Positions 42,620-50,844 of a DNA stretch of 64,000 nt are shown here, in pieces (position 1 is the stretch's first letter; every line of letters starts with the position of its first letter). The translations under genes were made by a program, and so were the position numbers. The stretch comes from Hymenobacter telluris. GTDB taxonomy: Bacteria; Bacteroidota; Bacteroidia; Cytophagales; Hymenobacteraceae. The notes beneath the pieces were generated by a model. It was not told the DNA's origin and ran no database searches. It saw only the letters and a program-made list of their open reading frames with translations. Location: positions 62,001 through 126,000 of the forward strand of contig NZ_JAFLQZ010000013.1 of assembly GCF_017313265.1 (NCBI RefSeq). The letters are read 5' to 3'.

Positions 42620-43351
42620 ATGATACTGAGAGCCGATAATCTGGTTAAAAAGTACAAAGCCCGCACCGTGGTCAACGACATGTCCTTGACGGTGGAGCAG
42701 GGCGAGATTGTGGGGCTGCTGGGGCCGAACGGCGCCGGCAAAACCACCTCGTTCTACATGACCGTGGGCATGGTGAAGCCCGACGGGGGCCGCGTGTACC
42801 TCGACGACCGGGAAATCACCAAGATGCCCATCTACCAGCGCGCCCGCCTCGGTATCGGGTATCTGGCGCAGGAAGCCAGCGTGTTCCGCGACCTGAGCGT
42901 GGAGGAAAACATTCTGGCGGTGTTGGAAATGACCGACATGCCCAAGCAAGTGCAACTCGACAAAGTAGAGGAATTACTCAACGAGTTCAGCCTCACCCAC
43001 GTGCGCAAAAACCTGGGCCGGGTGCTGAGCGGCGGGGAGCGGCGGCGCACCGAAATTGCCCGCGCCCTGGCTGTCGACCCCAAGTTTGTGCTGCTCGATG
43101 AGCCGTTTGCGGGCGTTGACCCCATTGCCACCGAAGAAATCCAGGGTATCGTGGCCAAGCTCAAGCACAAGAACATCGGCATCCTCATCACCGACCACGA
43201 CGTAAACTCCACCCTGGCCATTGTGGACCGCGCCTATCTGCTCTTTGAGGGCAAGCTGCTGAAAGCCGGCACCGCCGAAGAGCTGGCCGCCGACGAAATG
43301 GTGCGCCGCGTGTACCTGGGCAAGAACTTCGAGCTGAAACGGAAGCTGTAA
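42620..43351 (+). CDS. lptB: LPS export ABC transporter ATPase LptB
   Basis: 243 residues. The ATPase of LptBFGC powers extraction of lipopolysaccharide from the inner membrane. Walker A is GPNGAGKTT (about 37-45), the signature LSGGERRRTEIARAL is near 138 and Walker B FVLLDEPFAGVDP near 158; the ITDHDVNSTLAI switch region follows. LptB-typical MRKVYLG-type tail reads MVRRVYLGKNFELKRKL. The ATG at 42620 is preferred over a TTG at 42611 because the latter lies inside a -7 box. Confidence 0.93.
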   Translation: MILRADNLVKKYKARTVVNDMSLTVEQGEIVGLLGPNGAGKTTSFYMTVGMVKPDGGRVYLDDREITKMPIYQRARLGIGYLAQEASVFRDLSVEENILAVLEMTDMPKQVQLDKVEELLNEFSLTHVRKNLGRVLSGGERRRTEIARALAVDPKFVLLDEPFAGVDPIATEEIQGIVAKLKHKNIGILITDHDVNSTLAIVDRAYLLFEGKLLKAGTAEELAADEMVRRVYLGKNFELKRKL

Positions 43352-43620
43352 GGAGCGGAGCCAAACGCTGAGAGGTGGCAGCAAGAAGCAGAAAGCCAGC
43401 AACTCATAAGATAAATAGGGTTGCTGTCTTCCTCCAGAAAGGCCGATGCAGGCAATGCTACACTGCTCTTGACGGCCAAGTGCGCGGGGTACTAGGAGAG
43501 ACAAGCCAGAATTCTGGCTGCTAGCTCTTCACTTCTCTATCCGTAACTTTTATAAGTTGCCGCCGGTAAAAAAAGCCGCGTATCCATTTCGCCTTTCTGC
43601 TCTCATAATTTCCTGCCTCT

Positions 43621-45141
43621 GTGCTTGACAGTATTCTTACGTGGGCCGTACAGCGGCGTCTGGCTTCCATCGAGCACTTTCGGCAGCATCCGCATGAGGT
43701 GCAGCACGGCTTGCACCAAAGCTTGCTGCACACGGCCCGCAACACCGAGGTAGGACGGCAGTACGGGTTTGCCGATAAGCTTTCCGGCCGCGAGTTTGCC
43801 GAGCGGGTGCCCGTAAGCAGCTACGAAGAACTATACCCACTGCTAGAGCGAGTGCTGCGCGGCGAGGCCGATGTGCTGTGGCCGGGGAAGGTGCAGTGGT
43901 TTGCCAAAAGCAGCGGCACCACCAACGCCCGCAGCAAATTCATTCCGGTTACGCGCGAATCGTTGCACGACGGCCACTACCGCGCCGGCCGCGACATGAC
44001 GGCCCTGGCCACGCTGCACTACCCCGAGGTGCAGATACTGGGTGGCAAAACCCTGTCGTTGGGCGGCACGCATGGCCCCAACCCGTTGCGGCCCCACGAT
44101 GCGGCCTCCCGCGTTGGCGACGTGTCGGCGGTTATCATGCAGAACCTGCCCACCTGGGCCGAGTACGTACGAACCCCGCCGCTGGAGCTGGCCCTGCTAG
44201 ACGAATGGGAAGAAAAGATTAAGCGCATTGCCGGCCACGTCCTGCACGCCGATGTGCGCGTGCTGGCCGGCGTACCCACTTGGATGATTGTGTTGCTGCG
44301 CCGCGTGATGGAGCTAGCCGGCACCAACAATATTCTGGACGTGTGGCCCCGGCTGGGTTTGTTTCTGCACGGAGCAGTAGCGTTTGGGCCGTACCGGGCG
44401 CTGTTCCGGCAGCTGATACCGTCGGGGCAGATGCACTACCAAGAGGTATACAACGCTTCCGAAGGCTACCTGGCCCTTCAGGACGAGCCCAATTCCGAAG
44501 ACTTGCTGCTGCTGCTCGACCACGGCATCTATTACGAGTTTCTGCCCGCCGATCAGTGGGATGAACCCATACCGCGCGCCATACCGCTCGAAGCGGTGGA
44601 GCTGAGTAAGCGCTACGCCGTAGTTATCAGCACCAATGCCGGGCTGTGGCGCTACAAAATCGGGGATACGGTGCGCTTCACTAGCTTGGCGCCCTACCGC
44701 ATCCGGATTACGGGCCGCACCAAGCATTTTCTCAATGCCTTTGGCGAAGAAGTGGTGGTTGAAAACGCCGAAGCTGCCGTATCCGCCGCCTGCCAGGCCA
44801 CCAATACCACCGTCCGCGACTTCACGGCCGCCCCCATTTACTTTGCCGGAGCCGCCGACGGCTCGCGGGGCGGGCACCAGTGGCTGATTGAGTTCACCCA
44901 GCCTCCGCAGGACACCATGCGCTTTGCCGCAGTGCTCGACAGCACCCTACGCCAGCTCAATTCCGACTACGATGCCAAGCGCCACCGCGACCTAGCCCTG
45001 CTGCCGCCCGTGCTAACAGTGGCCACCCCAGGGCAGTTTGAGCGGTGGTTGGCGCAACGTGGCAAGCTGGGCGGTCAGCACAAGGTACCCCGGCTCAGCA
45101 ACTCGCGCGACATATTGGATGAGATACTAGCCATTGCGTAA
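43621..45141 (+). CDS. GH3-family acyl-adenylating protein
   Basis: 506 residues, starting at a GTG (43621). GH3 proteins (GH3 auxin-responsive promoter family, ANL-like) adenylate carboxylates and join them to amino acids. The ATP-binding loop is KSSGTTNARSKFIPVT (about 97-112). MHYQEVYNASEGYLAL (about 275) and LWRYKIGDTVRFT (about 340) are the further conserved blocks, and ITGRTKHFLNAFGEEVVVENAE (about 360) starts the C-terminal domain. Plant GH3 enzymes act on auxin or jasmonate; the bacterial substrate is unknown. It is alone in its transcription unit; TAACTTTT upstream is one mismatch from a -7 box. Confidence 0.88.
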   Translation: MLDSILTWAVQRRLASIEHFRQHPHEVQHGLHQSLLHTARNTEVGRQYGFADKLSGREFAERVPVSSYEELYPLLERVLRGEADVLWPGKVQWFAKSSGTTNARSKFIPVTRESLHDGHYRAGRDMTALATLHYPEVQILGGKTLSLGGTHGPNPLRPHDAASRVGDVSAVIMQNLPTWAEYVRTPPLELALLDEWEEKIKRIAGHVLHADVRVLAGVPTWMIVLLRRVMELAGTNNILDVWPRLGLFLHGAVAFGPYRALFRQLIPSGQMHYQEVYNASEGYLALQDEPNSEDLLLLLDHGIYYEFLPADQWDEPIPRAIPLEAVELSKRYAVVISTNAGLWRYKIGDTVRFTSLAPYRIRITGRTKHFLNAFGEEVVVENAEAAVSAACQATNTTVRDFTAAPIYFAGAADGSRGGHQWLIEFTQPPQDTMRFAAVLDSTLRQLNSDYDAKRHRDLALLPPVLTVATPGQFERWLAQRGKLGGQHKVPRLSNSRDILDEILAIA

Positions 45142-45252
45142 CTATAAGAATTTTGGATAGGATAATTTTCTGAAAAATCCAGTGAAATTTAAATGATATT
45201 GGAAAGTTAATTTTTATATTGGAGGATTGTTTGACGCTCAGCCGCCCCCTCC

Positions 45253-45486
45253 GTGCCTCCTATTGCTCCTTCTTCTCGCCCCTACGTTTCTCGTCGGAAA
45301 CGCCGCCTATTCGCCACCGATTTTGCCCTCACCAACCGCTCCGTATTTGCCCTGATTGGGTTGTTGGTAGTGGCGCTGGTAGTGAGTCTGGGCGTTATTG
45401 CTACTCAGCTGTTTGGCAATGAGCCCACGGCGTTGGCCAATACATCGGCGCCGCCAGTTATAACCCAAACACAAGTGAATCAATAA
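45253..45486 (+). CDS. Small single-pass membrane protein
   Basis: 77 residues from a GTG (45253). A basic N-terminus (SRRKRR) is followed by one membrane helix (VFALIGLLVVALVVSLGVIA) and a Thr/Gln-rich tail of about 25 residues. No family recognised. It is a plausible gene by codon use but lacks supporting homology. An AT-rich region of about 110 bp lies upstream. Confidence 0.5.
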   Translation: MPPIAPSSRPYVSRRKRRLFATDFALTNRSVFALIGLLVVALVVSLGVIATQLFGNEPTALANTSAPPVITQTQVNQ

Positions 45487-45555
45487 CGCCCGTAAACCCC
45501 ACCGCTCACGGGCATATGTGCCGGTAGCCACGGTGCGTTATAGCCGGAAAAGACG

Positions 45556-45594
45556 TAGCCTAGACCTTCCGCAACGGAAAATCTAGGCTATGTT
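45556..45594 (+). terminator. Hairpin after the small membrane-protein gene
   Basis: Stem TAGCCTAGA / TCTAGGCTA (45556-45564 / 45582-45590) with an inner TTCCG/CGGAA hairpin, followed by TGTTA. Confidence 0.6.
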
Positions 45595-45643
45595 ACCTTG
45601 TGCTATTTCGGTAGCACGTAATCCAGCTTATCCTCCTATCCCC

Positions 45644-46120
45644 ATGCGCCTTGCTCTATGCTTGCCCATTTGGTTGGTGTTGGCTAGCTGCACCACTGCC
45701 AAGCACGGGCCCATTGGTTTCTGGTCCGATAAGCGCTACGACCAACAGTTGCGCCAGCACGGACCGTGGCCAACCTATTACGACGACGCCAAAACCCAGC
45801 CGATGGCCCTCGGGCGCTACCGGCACGGCCGCTACGCCGGCCGCTGGCGGTACTACGCGCCCAACGGCACCCTGGAACGCACCGAACGATTTGCCCGGTG
45901 CCCGTATGGCCTCATCACCATGACCGAATACCAGGCCGGCGGTAAAAAGAAGCGCCAAGGCCAGGCGCGCATAGTAGATGAGCCCCACGAAATCCACTTT
46001 TATTGGTTTGGCGACTGGCAGGTGTTTGACGCACAAGGCCGGCCAGTAGCGGTGGAGCACTACGAGAATGGCGTTTTGCGCGGCACCGAGCTTATAAAAG
46101 TCAACCTCACCAACCGGTAA
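45644..46120 (+). CDS. Lipoprotein with MORN-like repeats
   Basis: 158 residues from the ATG at 45644. The signal peptide ends LVLASC with the lipid Cys near residue 16. The mature part holds MORN/YwqK-like repeats: GRYRHGRYAGRWRYYAPNGTLE and GRPVAVEHYENGVLRGTE. Such repeats occur in antitoxin-like or membrane-associated proteins of Bacteroidota. A second hydrophilic block (KKKRQGQARIVDEPHE) lies between. Function unknown; it sits convergent to the AIM24 gene. Confidence 0.72.
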   Translation: MRLALCLPIWLVLASCTTAKHGPIGFWSDKRYDQQLRQHGPWPTYYDDAKTQPMALGRYRHGRYAGRWRYYAPNGTLERTERFARCPYGLITMTEYQAGGKKKRQGQARIVDEPHEIHFYWFGDWQVFDAQGRPVAVEHYENGVLRGTELIKVNLTNR

Positions 46121-46160
46121 AGGGCGCTTTCACTAAGCTGACACCTGCGCAGCGTACAGC

Positions 46161-46943
46161 TTACTCGTCGAAGAGGCCACCGGCCAGCTTGCCCAGCACG
46201 CTGCCGCTTTCCTTGCTGGCGTTGCCGCCCGTAGGCGCCAGCGCCTGAATCAGCTTTTTCACCGGCATCGACTGAAGCCATACCCGGCCGGTACCGCGTA
46301 GCGTAGCCAGCAGCAAGCCTTCCCCGCCGAAAATCATGGATTTGAGGCCGCCTGCCCGCGCAATACTGAAATCAATACCCGGCTCGAAAGCCACTACGCA
46401 GCCAGTATCCACCCGCAGCAGCTCGTTGTTGAGGCGCTTCTCGATAACGGTGCCGCCGGCATGAATAAAGGCTTTGCCGTCGCCGGTTAGCTTTTGCAGA
46501 ATGAAGCCTTCACCACCAAAAAAGCCGGCGCCTAGCTTCTGGTTGAAATGAATGCTGATTTTGGTGCCGCGGGCTGCCGCCAGAAAACCGTCTTTCTGCA
46601 CAATCAGGCCATTGGGCAGCACGCCCAAATCAAGCGGGATGATGGTGCCCGGATACGGCGCCGAAAACGCCACCCGGCTTTTGCCATAGCCGCCGCGGTG
46701 CGTGAAGTGCGTCATAAACAACGACTCGCCCGTAATCAGCCGGGTGCCCGCCGAAAACAGCTTGCCCATTATACTTTGGTCGGGCTCCGAGCCGTCGCCC
46801 ATCTTGGTTTCAAACGCAATGGCTTCGTCCATGTATACCATGGCGCCGGCTTCGGCAATAACGGTTTCGTTGGGGTCTAGCTCTACCTCCAACACCTGAA
46901 TATCATTGCCGAGAATTTTGTAATCAACGTCGTGGGACTGCAT
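46161..46943 (-). CDS. AIM24/TIGR00266-family protein
   Basis: 260 residues from the ATG at 46943; 22 codons upstream are non-conserved. The AIM24 fold is shown by VIAEAGAMVYMDEAIAFETKMGDG, FLAAARGTKISI, GEGFILQKLTGDGKAFIHAGGTVIEK and GGEGLLLATLRGTGRVWLQS, which form a beta-helix-like trimeric barrel. Bacterial members have no proven biochemical activity. A one-mismatch -7 box (TATACTTG) lies at 46980-46973 on the minus strand. Confidence 0.87.
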   Translation of the reverse strand: MQSHDVDYKILGNDIQVLEVELDPNETVIAEAGAMVYMDEAIAFETKMGDGSEPDQSIMGKLFSAGTRLITGESLFMTHFTHRGGYGKSRVAFSAPYPGTIIPLDLGVLPNGLIVQKDGFLAAARGTKISIHFNQKLGAGFFGGEGFILQKLTGDGKAFIHAGGTVIEKRLNNELLRVDTGCVVAFEPGIDFSIARAGGLKSMIFGGEGLLLATLRGTGRVWLQSMPVKKLIQALAPTGGNASKESGSVLGKLAGGLFDE

Positions 46944-47054
46944 GCGCTTGCGGAGTAAGAGTGAATGGCCCCCAAGTATAGCAAAAGCCTGGATATTGCC
47001 CCGGCACAAGCGGACGATACGCGGCAGTTGGGTTTACTGAGCCACCAAACGCAG

Positions 47055-47086
47055 CAAGTCCCTGATGCTTGAGCACCAGGGACTTG
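47055..47086 (-). terminator. Hairpin between the two minus-strand genes
   Basis: Stem CAAGTCCCTG / CAGGGACTTG with an inner TGCT/AGCA pairing, downstream of the 47200-47577 gene on its strand. No strong T-run. Confidence 0.5.
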
Positions 47087-47103
47087 TATGGAGTAAGAAG
47101 AGA

Positions 47104-47197
47104 AGCCTGTCGCCTTTCCTTCCGATGCAGGAGGAACTTGGCTTACATCACCAAACGGTTAGGCACCCAGATTCCTCCTGCGTCGGAAGGACAGGCT
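47104..47197. repeat. Imperfect inverted repeat beside the 125-residue gene
   Basis: 47104-47136 pairs with 47172-47197 except for a 6-nt bulge in the left arm; core CTTCCG.TGCAGGAGGAA. It ends just before the stop codon of the minus-strand gene. Confidence 0.7.
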
Positions 47198-47199
47198 GG

Positions 47200-47577
47200 C
47201 TAGTTCTCATCGGGCAATTCGGCGCGGGTGTCGGCGGCTTCAGAAGCGGCGTCGGGGTCGTTGGCCTTGGTGCCCTTCTTCTTGGTTTCACGGCTGGTGC
47301 GGCGCATGAAATCCTCGTCGGACTCTTCGGGCTCCTGCGCGCCTTCTTCCAGCGGGAAATCCTCGTCGTCTTTCTCGCCAAACTGTCCGTCGCGGTTCAC
47401 CAGTTTCTTGTCGCGCACGTGGCGGTTCAGGAAGGTGTTGATGTCCTCAATGGAATAGTTGGAGGTGATTTCGCCCAACGGATTCACTTTTATTTCAAAC
47501 CCTTCCAGCTCCTTATGCACGCGGGCTTTCTTTTCGGGGTCGTTCTTCTTCTTTGGATTAACGGGTTTCTTCGCCAT
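47200..47577 (-). CDS. Conserved hypothetical acidic protein
   Basis: 125 residues, ATG at 47577. A Lys-rich start (MAKKPVNPKKKND) leads into LEGFEIKVNPLGEITSNYSIEDINTFLNRHVRDKKLV, a segment conserved in Cytophagales proteins of unknown function. The rest is strongly acidic and looks disordered. No membrane helix or motif. It may be a nucleic-acid- or ribosome-associated protein, but that is a guess. Confidence 0.7.
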   Translation of the reverse strand: MAKKPVNPKKKNDPEKKARVHKELEGFEIKVNPLGEITSNYSIEDINTFLNRHVRDKKLVNRDGQFGEKDDEDFPLEEGAQEPEESDEDFMRRTSRETKKKGTKANDPDAASEAADTRAELPDEN

Positions 47578-47732
47578 GATCTAACTACTAAGGCCGGATA
47601 GAAGCGGGAGCCGCGCAAGGCACCCGTAGCCCCGTAGTACGAAGCGGCGGTACAGGGGGTTAGCATAGTACGGTGCCACTACCCCGAAAAACCGGATAAC
47701 CGTTTCGAGGATGCCCCCGAGCTATAAAAGTA

Positions 47733-47760
47733 AAGCGCCCGGTACCAGTACCGGGCGCTT
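47733..47760 (-). terminator. Terminator of gltX
   Basis: Perfect GC-rich stem AAGCGCCCGGTA / TACCGGGCGCTT (47733-47760), T-rich on the minus strand after it. Confidence 0.85.
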
Positions 47761-47792
47761 CGCTGAAAGCAAGTACACTACGGCCACCGCCG

Positions 47793-49337
47793 TTACGCTA
47801 CAGCCAGTTTGCCAATGGCTACTTCAATGCGCTCCGCCGTTTCCTGCGGGCCCAGAATGCTCATGATGGCCATCAGGTCGGGGCCGGCGGCGGCACCGGT
47901 TACGGCTACGCGCAAGGCCTGCAGCACCTGCCCCAGCTTGATACCCTGCTGCTCCATTACGCGGGTCAGCAGCGCCTTAATGCCATCGGGGGTAACATCC
48001 GAAGCAGTAGGTAATTCCTGCGCAAAAGCCGCCAGGCCGGTAGCTACCTGCGCGTTCCATTTCTTGCTGATTACCTGCTCATCGTAAGAGGTGGGGCGCT
48101 CGAAGAACAGCTGGGCTTCCTTGGCCAAATCGGCGGGGAAGGTGGCACGCTCTTTCACTAGGCCGGCAATCTGCTCGGCTTTGTCGGCGGGCACCTCCAA
48201 GCCTTGGGCTTGCAGGTCGTGGATGAGGTACTGCGCCAGCTCGGCGTCGGGCTTGGCGCGCAAGTATTGCTCGTTGTACCAGCGTACCTTGTTTTGGTCG
48301 AAGCGGGCCGGCGACTTGCTTACCCGCTCAATCGAGAAGTGCTCAATCAACTCGTCCATCGTGAACAGCTCCTGCTGGGTGCCAGGGTTCCAGCCCAGGA
48401 ACGCCAGGAAGTTGATGAACGCCTCGGGCAGGTAGCCACTTTCGCGGTAGCCGCTGCTCACGGTCGGCTGGCCGGTTTCGGCATCGGTACCGTGGAATTC
48501 CAGCGGGAACACCGGGAAACCGAGCTTGTCGCCGTCGCGCTTGCTGAGCTTGCCGGTACCATCGGGCTTGAGCAGCAAGGGCAAGTGGGCAAACTGCGGC
48601 ATAGTGCTTTCCCAGCCCAAATAGCGGTACAGCAGCACGTGCAACGGCGCCGACGGCAGCCACTCCTCACCCCGAATCACGTGGGTGATTTCCATGAGGT
48701 GGTCGTCCACGATGTTGGCCAGGTGGTAGGTCGGCATGCCATCCGACTTCATCAGCACCTTATCATCCACGGCCGAAGAATGCACCACCACCCAACCTCG
48801 AATCAGGTCGTTGAAGCGGATTTCCTCTTTGCGGGGCACTTTCAGCCGGATAACGTAGGGCGCGCCGCTGTCCAGCAGCTGCTTCACCTCGTCTTCGGGC
48901 AGCGTGAGCGAGTTGCGCATCTGGGCGCGGGTGATGCTGTTGTACTGCGGGTTGGGCACCTTGGCCGCCTGCAAACGGGCGCGCATGGCGTCCAGCTCTT
49001 CGGGGGTGTCGAAGGCGTAGTAGGCGTGGCCGCTGTCGATGAGCTGCTGGGCATACTGGCGGTACATGGGCTTCCGCTCGCTCTGCCGATACGGCGCGTG
49101 TGGGCCGCCCTGCTCAATACCTTCGTCGATGACAATGCCGCACCAGCGTAACGAATCCATGATGTACTGCTCGGCACCGGGCACAAAGCGGTTCTGGTCG
49201 GTGTCTTCGATGCGGAGCAGCATTTTGCCACCCAACTTGCGGGCCAGCAGATAGTTATACAGCGCAGTGCGCACGCCGCCGATGTGCAGCGGCCCCGTGG
49301 GGCTGGGCGCAAAACGCACCCGTACTTCTCTTTCCAT
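47793..49337 (-). CDS. gltX: Glutamyl-tRNA synthetase
   Basis: 514 residues. This class Ia synthetase charges tRNA-Glu. The HIGH motif is in APSPTGPLHIGGVRT (about 8-22) and the KMSKS motif in KLSKRDGDKLG (about 263). The C-terminal helical anticodon-binding domain follows 340. Length fits non-discriminating and discriminating forms alike; which one applies is not decided. A perfect -7 box lies at 49390-49383, directly next to palindromic element 3. Confidence 0.95.
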   Translation of the reverse strand: MEREVRVRFAPSPTGPLHIGGVRTALYNYLLARKLGGKMLLRIEDTDQNRFVPGAEQYIMDSLRWCGIVIDEGIEQGGPHAPYRQSERKPMYRQYAQQLIDSGHAYYAFDTPEELDAMRARLQAAKVPNPQYNSITRAQMRNSLTLPEDEVKQLLDSGAPYVIRLKVPRKEEIRFNDLIRGWVVVHSSAVDDKVLMKSDGMPTYHLANIVDDHLMEITHVIRGEEWLPSAPLHVLLYRYLGWESTMPQFAHLPLLLKPDGTGKLSKRDGDKLGFPVFPLEFHGTDAETGQPTVSSGYRESGYLPEAFINFLAFLGWNPGTQQELFTMDELIEHFSIERVSKSPARFDQNKVRWYNEQYLRAKPDAELAQYLIHDLQAQGLEVPADKAEQIAGLVKERATFPADLAKEAQLFFERPTSYDEQVISKKWNAQVATGLAAFAQELPTASDVTPDGIKALLTRVMEQQGIKLGQVLQALRVAVTGAAAGPDLMAIMSILGPQETAERIEVAIGKLAVA

Positions 49338-49382
49338 AAGTCAGTCGGTTCGCAGCGCCTTTCAGAAGGGAAAAACGCGCCG

Positions 49383-49390
49383 CAAAGATA
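49383..49390 (-). promoter_or_regulatory. -7 promoter box of gltX
   Basis: Perfect TAnnTTTG (TATCTTTG, minus strand). The -33 region falls inside palindromic element 3, whose arm supplies no TTG at the right spacing. Confidence 0.55.
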
Positions 49391-49394
49391 CGAA

Positions 49395-49497
49395 AGGTGA
49401 GATGGTGAACTTGTGAAATGGTGAGTTGATGTACTGATGGCGCAGGTGGCACCATTGGAACATCAAACTCACCATTTCACAAGTTCACCATCTCACT
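49395..49497. repeat. GTGARRTG palindromic element, copy 3
   Basis: Left arm 49395-49431 and right arm 49461-49497 are nearly perfect reverse complements. A copy-specific octamer variant (GTGAACTT) is present in both arms. The TGA stop of the pentapeptide gene (49495-49493, minus strand) lies inside the right arm. Confidence 0.92.
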
Positions 49498-50110
49498 CTA
49501 TAATCAGGTTGTACTTGGTGAGCAGGCCGGGCAGGCTTTCTTTGGTGAAGCGGGCGTGTTGCAGCTCGTTTAGCTCGGGGTCTAGCTCCACACCTTGGGC
49601 CGTGGTGAAGTCGGCGCCCACGAGGCGGGTGTCGGCAAACAGCGCTCTGGTGAGGTTGCAGTCCTCGAAAACAGCGGCCGTGAGGTCGGCTTGCCGGAAA
49701 TCAACTTCTTGCAACGAGCAGCCCACAAAGCGGGTGTTAGGCATCCGGCGGCCCGAGAAGGACGCATAATCCAGCTGACACCGGTCAAAGTGCACGTCGA
49801 ACAGCATGTCGCGGCAGGAATAGAACTGGAGCCCCAGCAGCTTGCAGCCCTCGAAGGCCACGTTCTGCAACGCCGCGTTCTGAATGGTAGCCCCAGCCAG
49901 GTTGCAGTTCTCAAACAGACACTCGCGGAACACGCGGCCCGTTAAGTTGGCCTGGGTCAGGTCGAAGTTGCGGAAGTGGTAGTTCTCGAATTCCAGCTGC
50001 CCAACCAGGGTAGGGGGCAGGGCACGTTCCAGCACGTTTTCCGCCGGGAAATACGTGGGTTTGGGCAGGGCTTTGGGCGGCTTGCGGGCAGCGGCAGTAG
50101 GTCGGCGCAT
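49493..50110 (-). CDS. Pentapeptide-repeat protein
   Basis: 205 residues. About 150 residues of A(D/N)LxF-type pentapeptides form a right-handed quadrilateral beta-helix, for example NLAGATIQNAALQNVAFEGCKLLG and ADLTAAVFEDCNLTRALFADTRLVGADF. Residues 1-35 are basic and Pro/Lys-rich. Family members include gyrase-protecting proteins (Qnr-like) but this alone does not show that activity. The ATG directly follows the TAG of the upstream small membrane-protein gene. Its own stop codon comes from palindromic element 3. Confidence 0.85.
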   Translation of the reverse strand: MRRPTAAARKPPKALPKPTYFPAENVLERALPPTLVGQLEFENYHFRNFDLTQANLTGRVFRECLFENCNLAGATIQNAALQNVAFEGCKLLGLQFYSCRDMLFDVHFDRCQLDYASFSGRRMPNTRFVGCSLQEVDFRQADLTAAVFEDCNLTRALFADTRLVGADFTTAQGVELDPELNELQHARFTKESLPGLLTKYNLIIE

Positions 50111-50296
50111 CTAGTCTCGGTTACGGAAACTCAGCCAGAGCACCAGCCCCAGTAACGTAATACCCCCCCGAATCAGCCACGCCACCGTAGGGCCCCACTG
50201 GTCAATCCAGGTCAGCAGCATCGATTTCATGCCCACAAAAGGCAGCACCAACGATAAGAGCCCGAGTATAAATAGGCCGAGTCCAAGTTCTTTCAT
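50111..50296 (-). CDS. Small two-helix membrane protein
   Basis: 61 residues: a helix at about 5-22 (LGLFILGLLSLVLPFVG), a short loop (LTWIDQWGPTV) and a second helix ending WLSFRNRD. No named family. It is arranged TAG-ATG with the pentapeptide gene and starts 3 bp beyond palindromic element 4, so it is probably read from upstream, with RidA, unless a promoter lies in the element. Confidence 0.7.
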   Translation of the reverse strand: MKELGLGLFILGLLSLVLPFVGMKSMLLTWIDQWGPTVAWLIRGGITLLGLVLWLSFRNRD

Positions 50297-50298
50297 AA

Positions 50299-50405
50299 AG
50301 TGAAATGGTGAGATAGTGAAATGGTGAATTTGATGTGCTGGCGGTGCAAACCGCGCAAGTAGAACGTAAAACTCACTATTTCACTATATCACCACCTCAC
50401 TATTT
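50299..50405. repeat. GTGARRTG palindromic element, copy 4
   Basis: Left arm 50299-50331 and right arm 50368-50405 are imperfect reverse complements (several substitutions, more than in other copies). The TAG stop of ridA (50402-50400, minus strand) lies in the right arm. The left edge is 3 bp from the start codon of the small membrane-protein gene. Confidence 0.88.
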
Positions 50406-50786
50406 TACAGCAATGCAGGAAATTTCCACCTGCACATCCTTGGGGAGGCGGCTGACCTCTACTGTCTCGCGGGCGGGAGCGTAGTCGGCGGTGAAGTAAC
50501 TGCCGTAGATGTCGTTGATAACGCCGAAGTTGCCGAGGTCCTTCACGAAGATGCTGCACTTCACCACGTCGCGTAGGGTGAGGCCAGCGGCTTGCAGTAC
50601 CGCTTGCAGGTTGCGCATTACCTGGTGGGTTTCCTGCGCCACGTCGCCGCCGCCGACGAGTTGGCCGGTCTCAGAGTCAAGGGCAATCTGGCCGGAAACG
50701 TACACGGTATTGCCGGCCTGCACGGCTTGGCTGTAGGGGCCGATAGGAGCGGGTGCCTGGGCAGAATAAACAACGGAATTGGGCAT
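50400..50786 (-). CDS. RidA-family reactive intermediate deaminase
   Basis: 128 residues from the ATG at 50786; the longer frame to 50915 has no conserved extra sequence. RidA hydrolyses 2-aminoacrylate and other enamine/imine products of PLP enzymes. The conserved core is APAPIGPYSQAVQAGNTVYVSGQIAL (about 9-34), QVMRNLQAVLQAAGLTLRDVVK, and YAPARETVEVSRLPKDVQVEI, whose Arg (about residue 104) is the catalytic one. A one-mismatch -7 box lies upstream and overlaps that of the divergent gene. Its last codon and stop are in palindromic element 4. Confidence 0.92.
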   Translation of the reverse strand: MPNSVVYSAQAPAPIGPYSQAVQAGNTVYVSGQIALDSETGQLVGGGDVAQETHQVMRNLQAVLQAAGLTLRDVVKCSIFVKDLGNFGVINDIYGSYFTADYAPARETVEVSRLPKDVQVEISCIAVK

Positions 50787-50844
50787 ACAAGAAGAGCGGA
50801 AAGTGAGCAGTAAATCTATCTTTAGGCTAAAGTAAGCGGAATTT

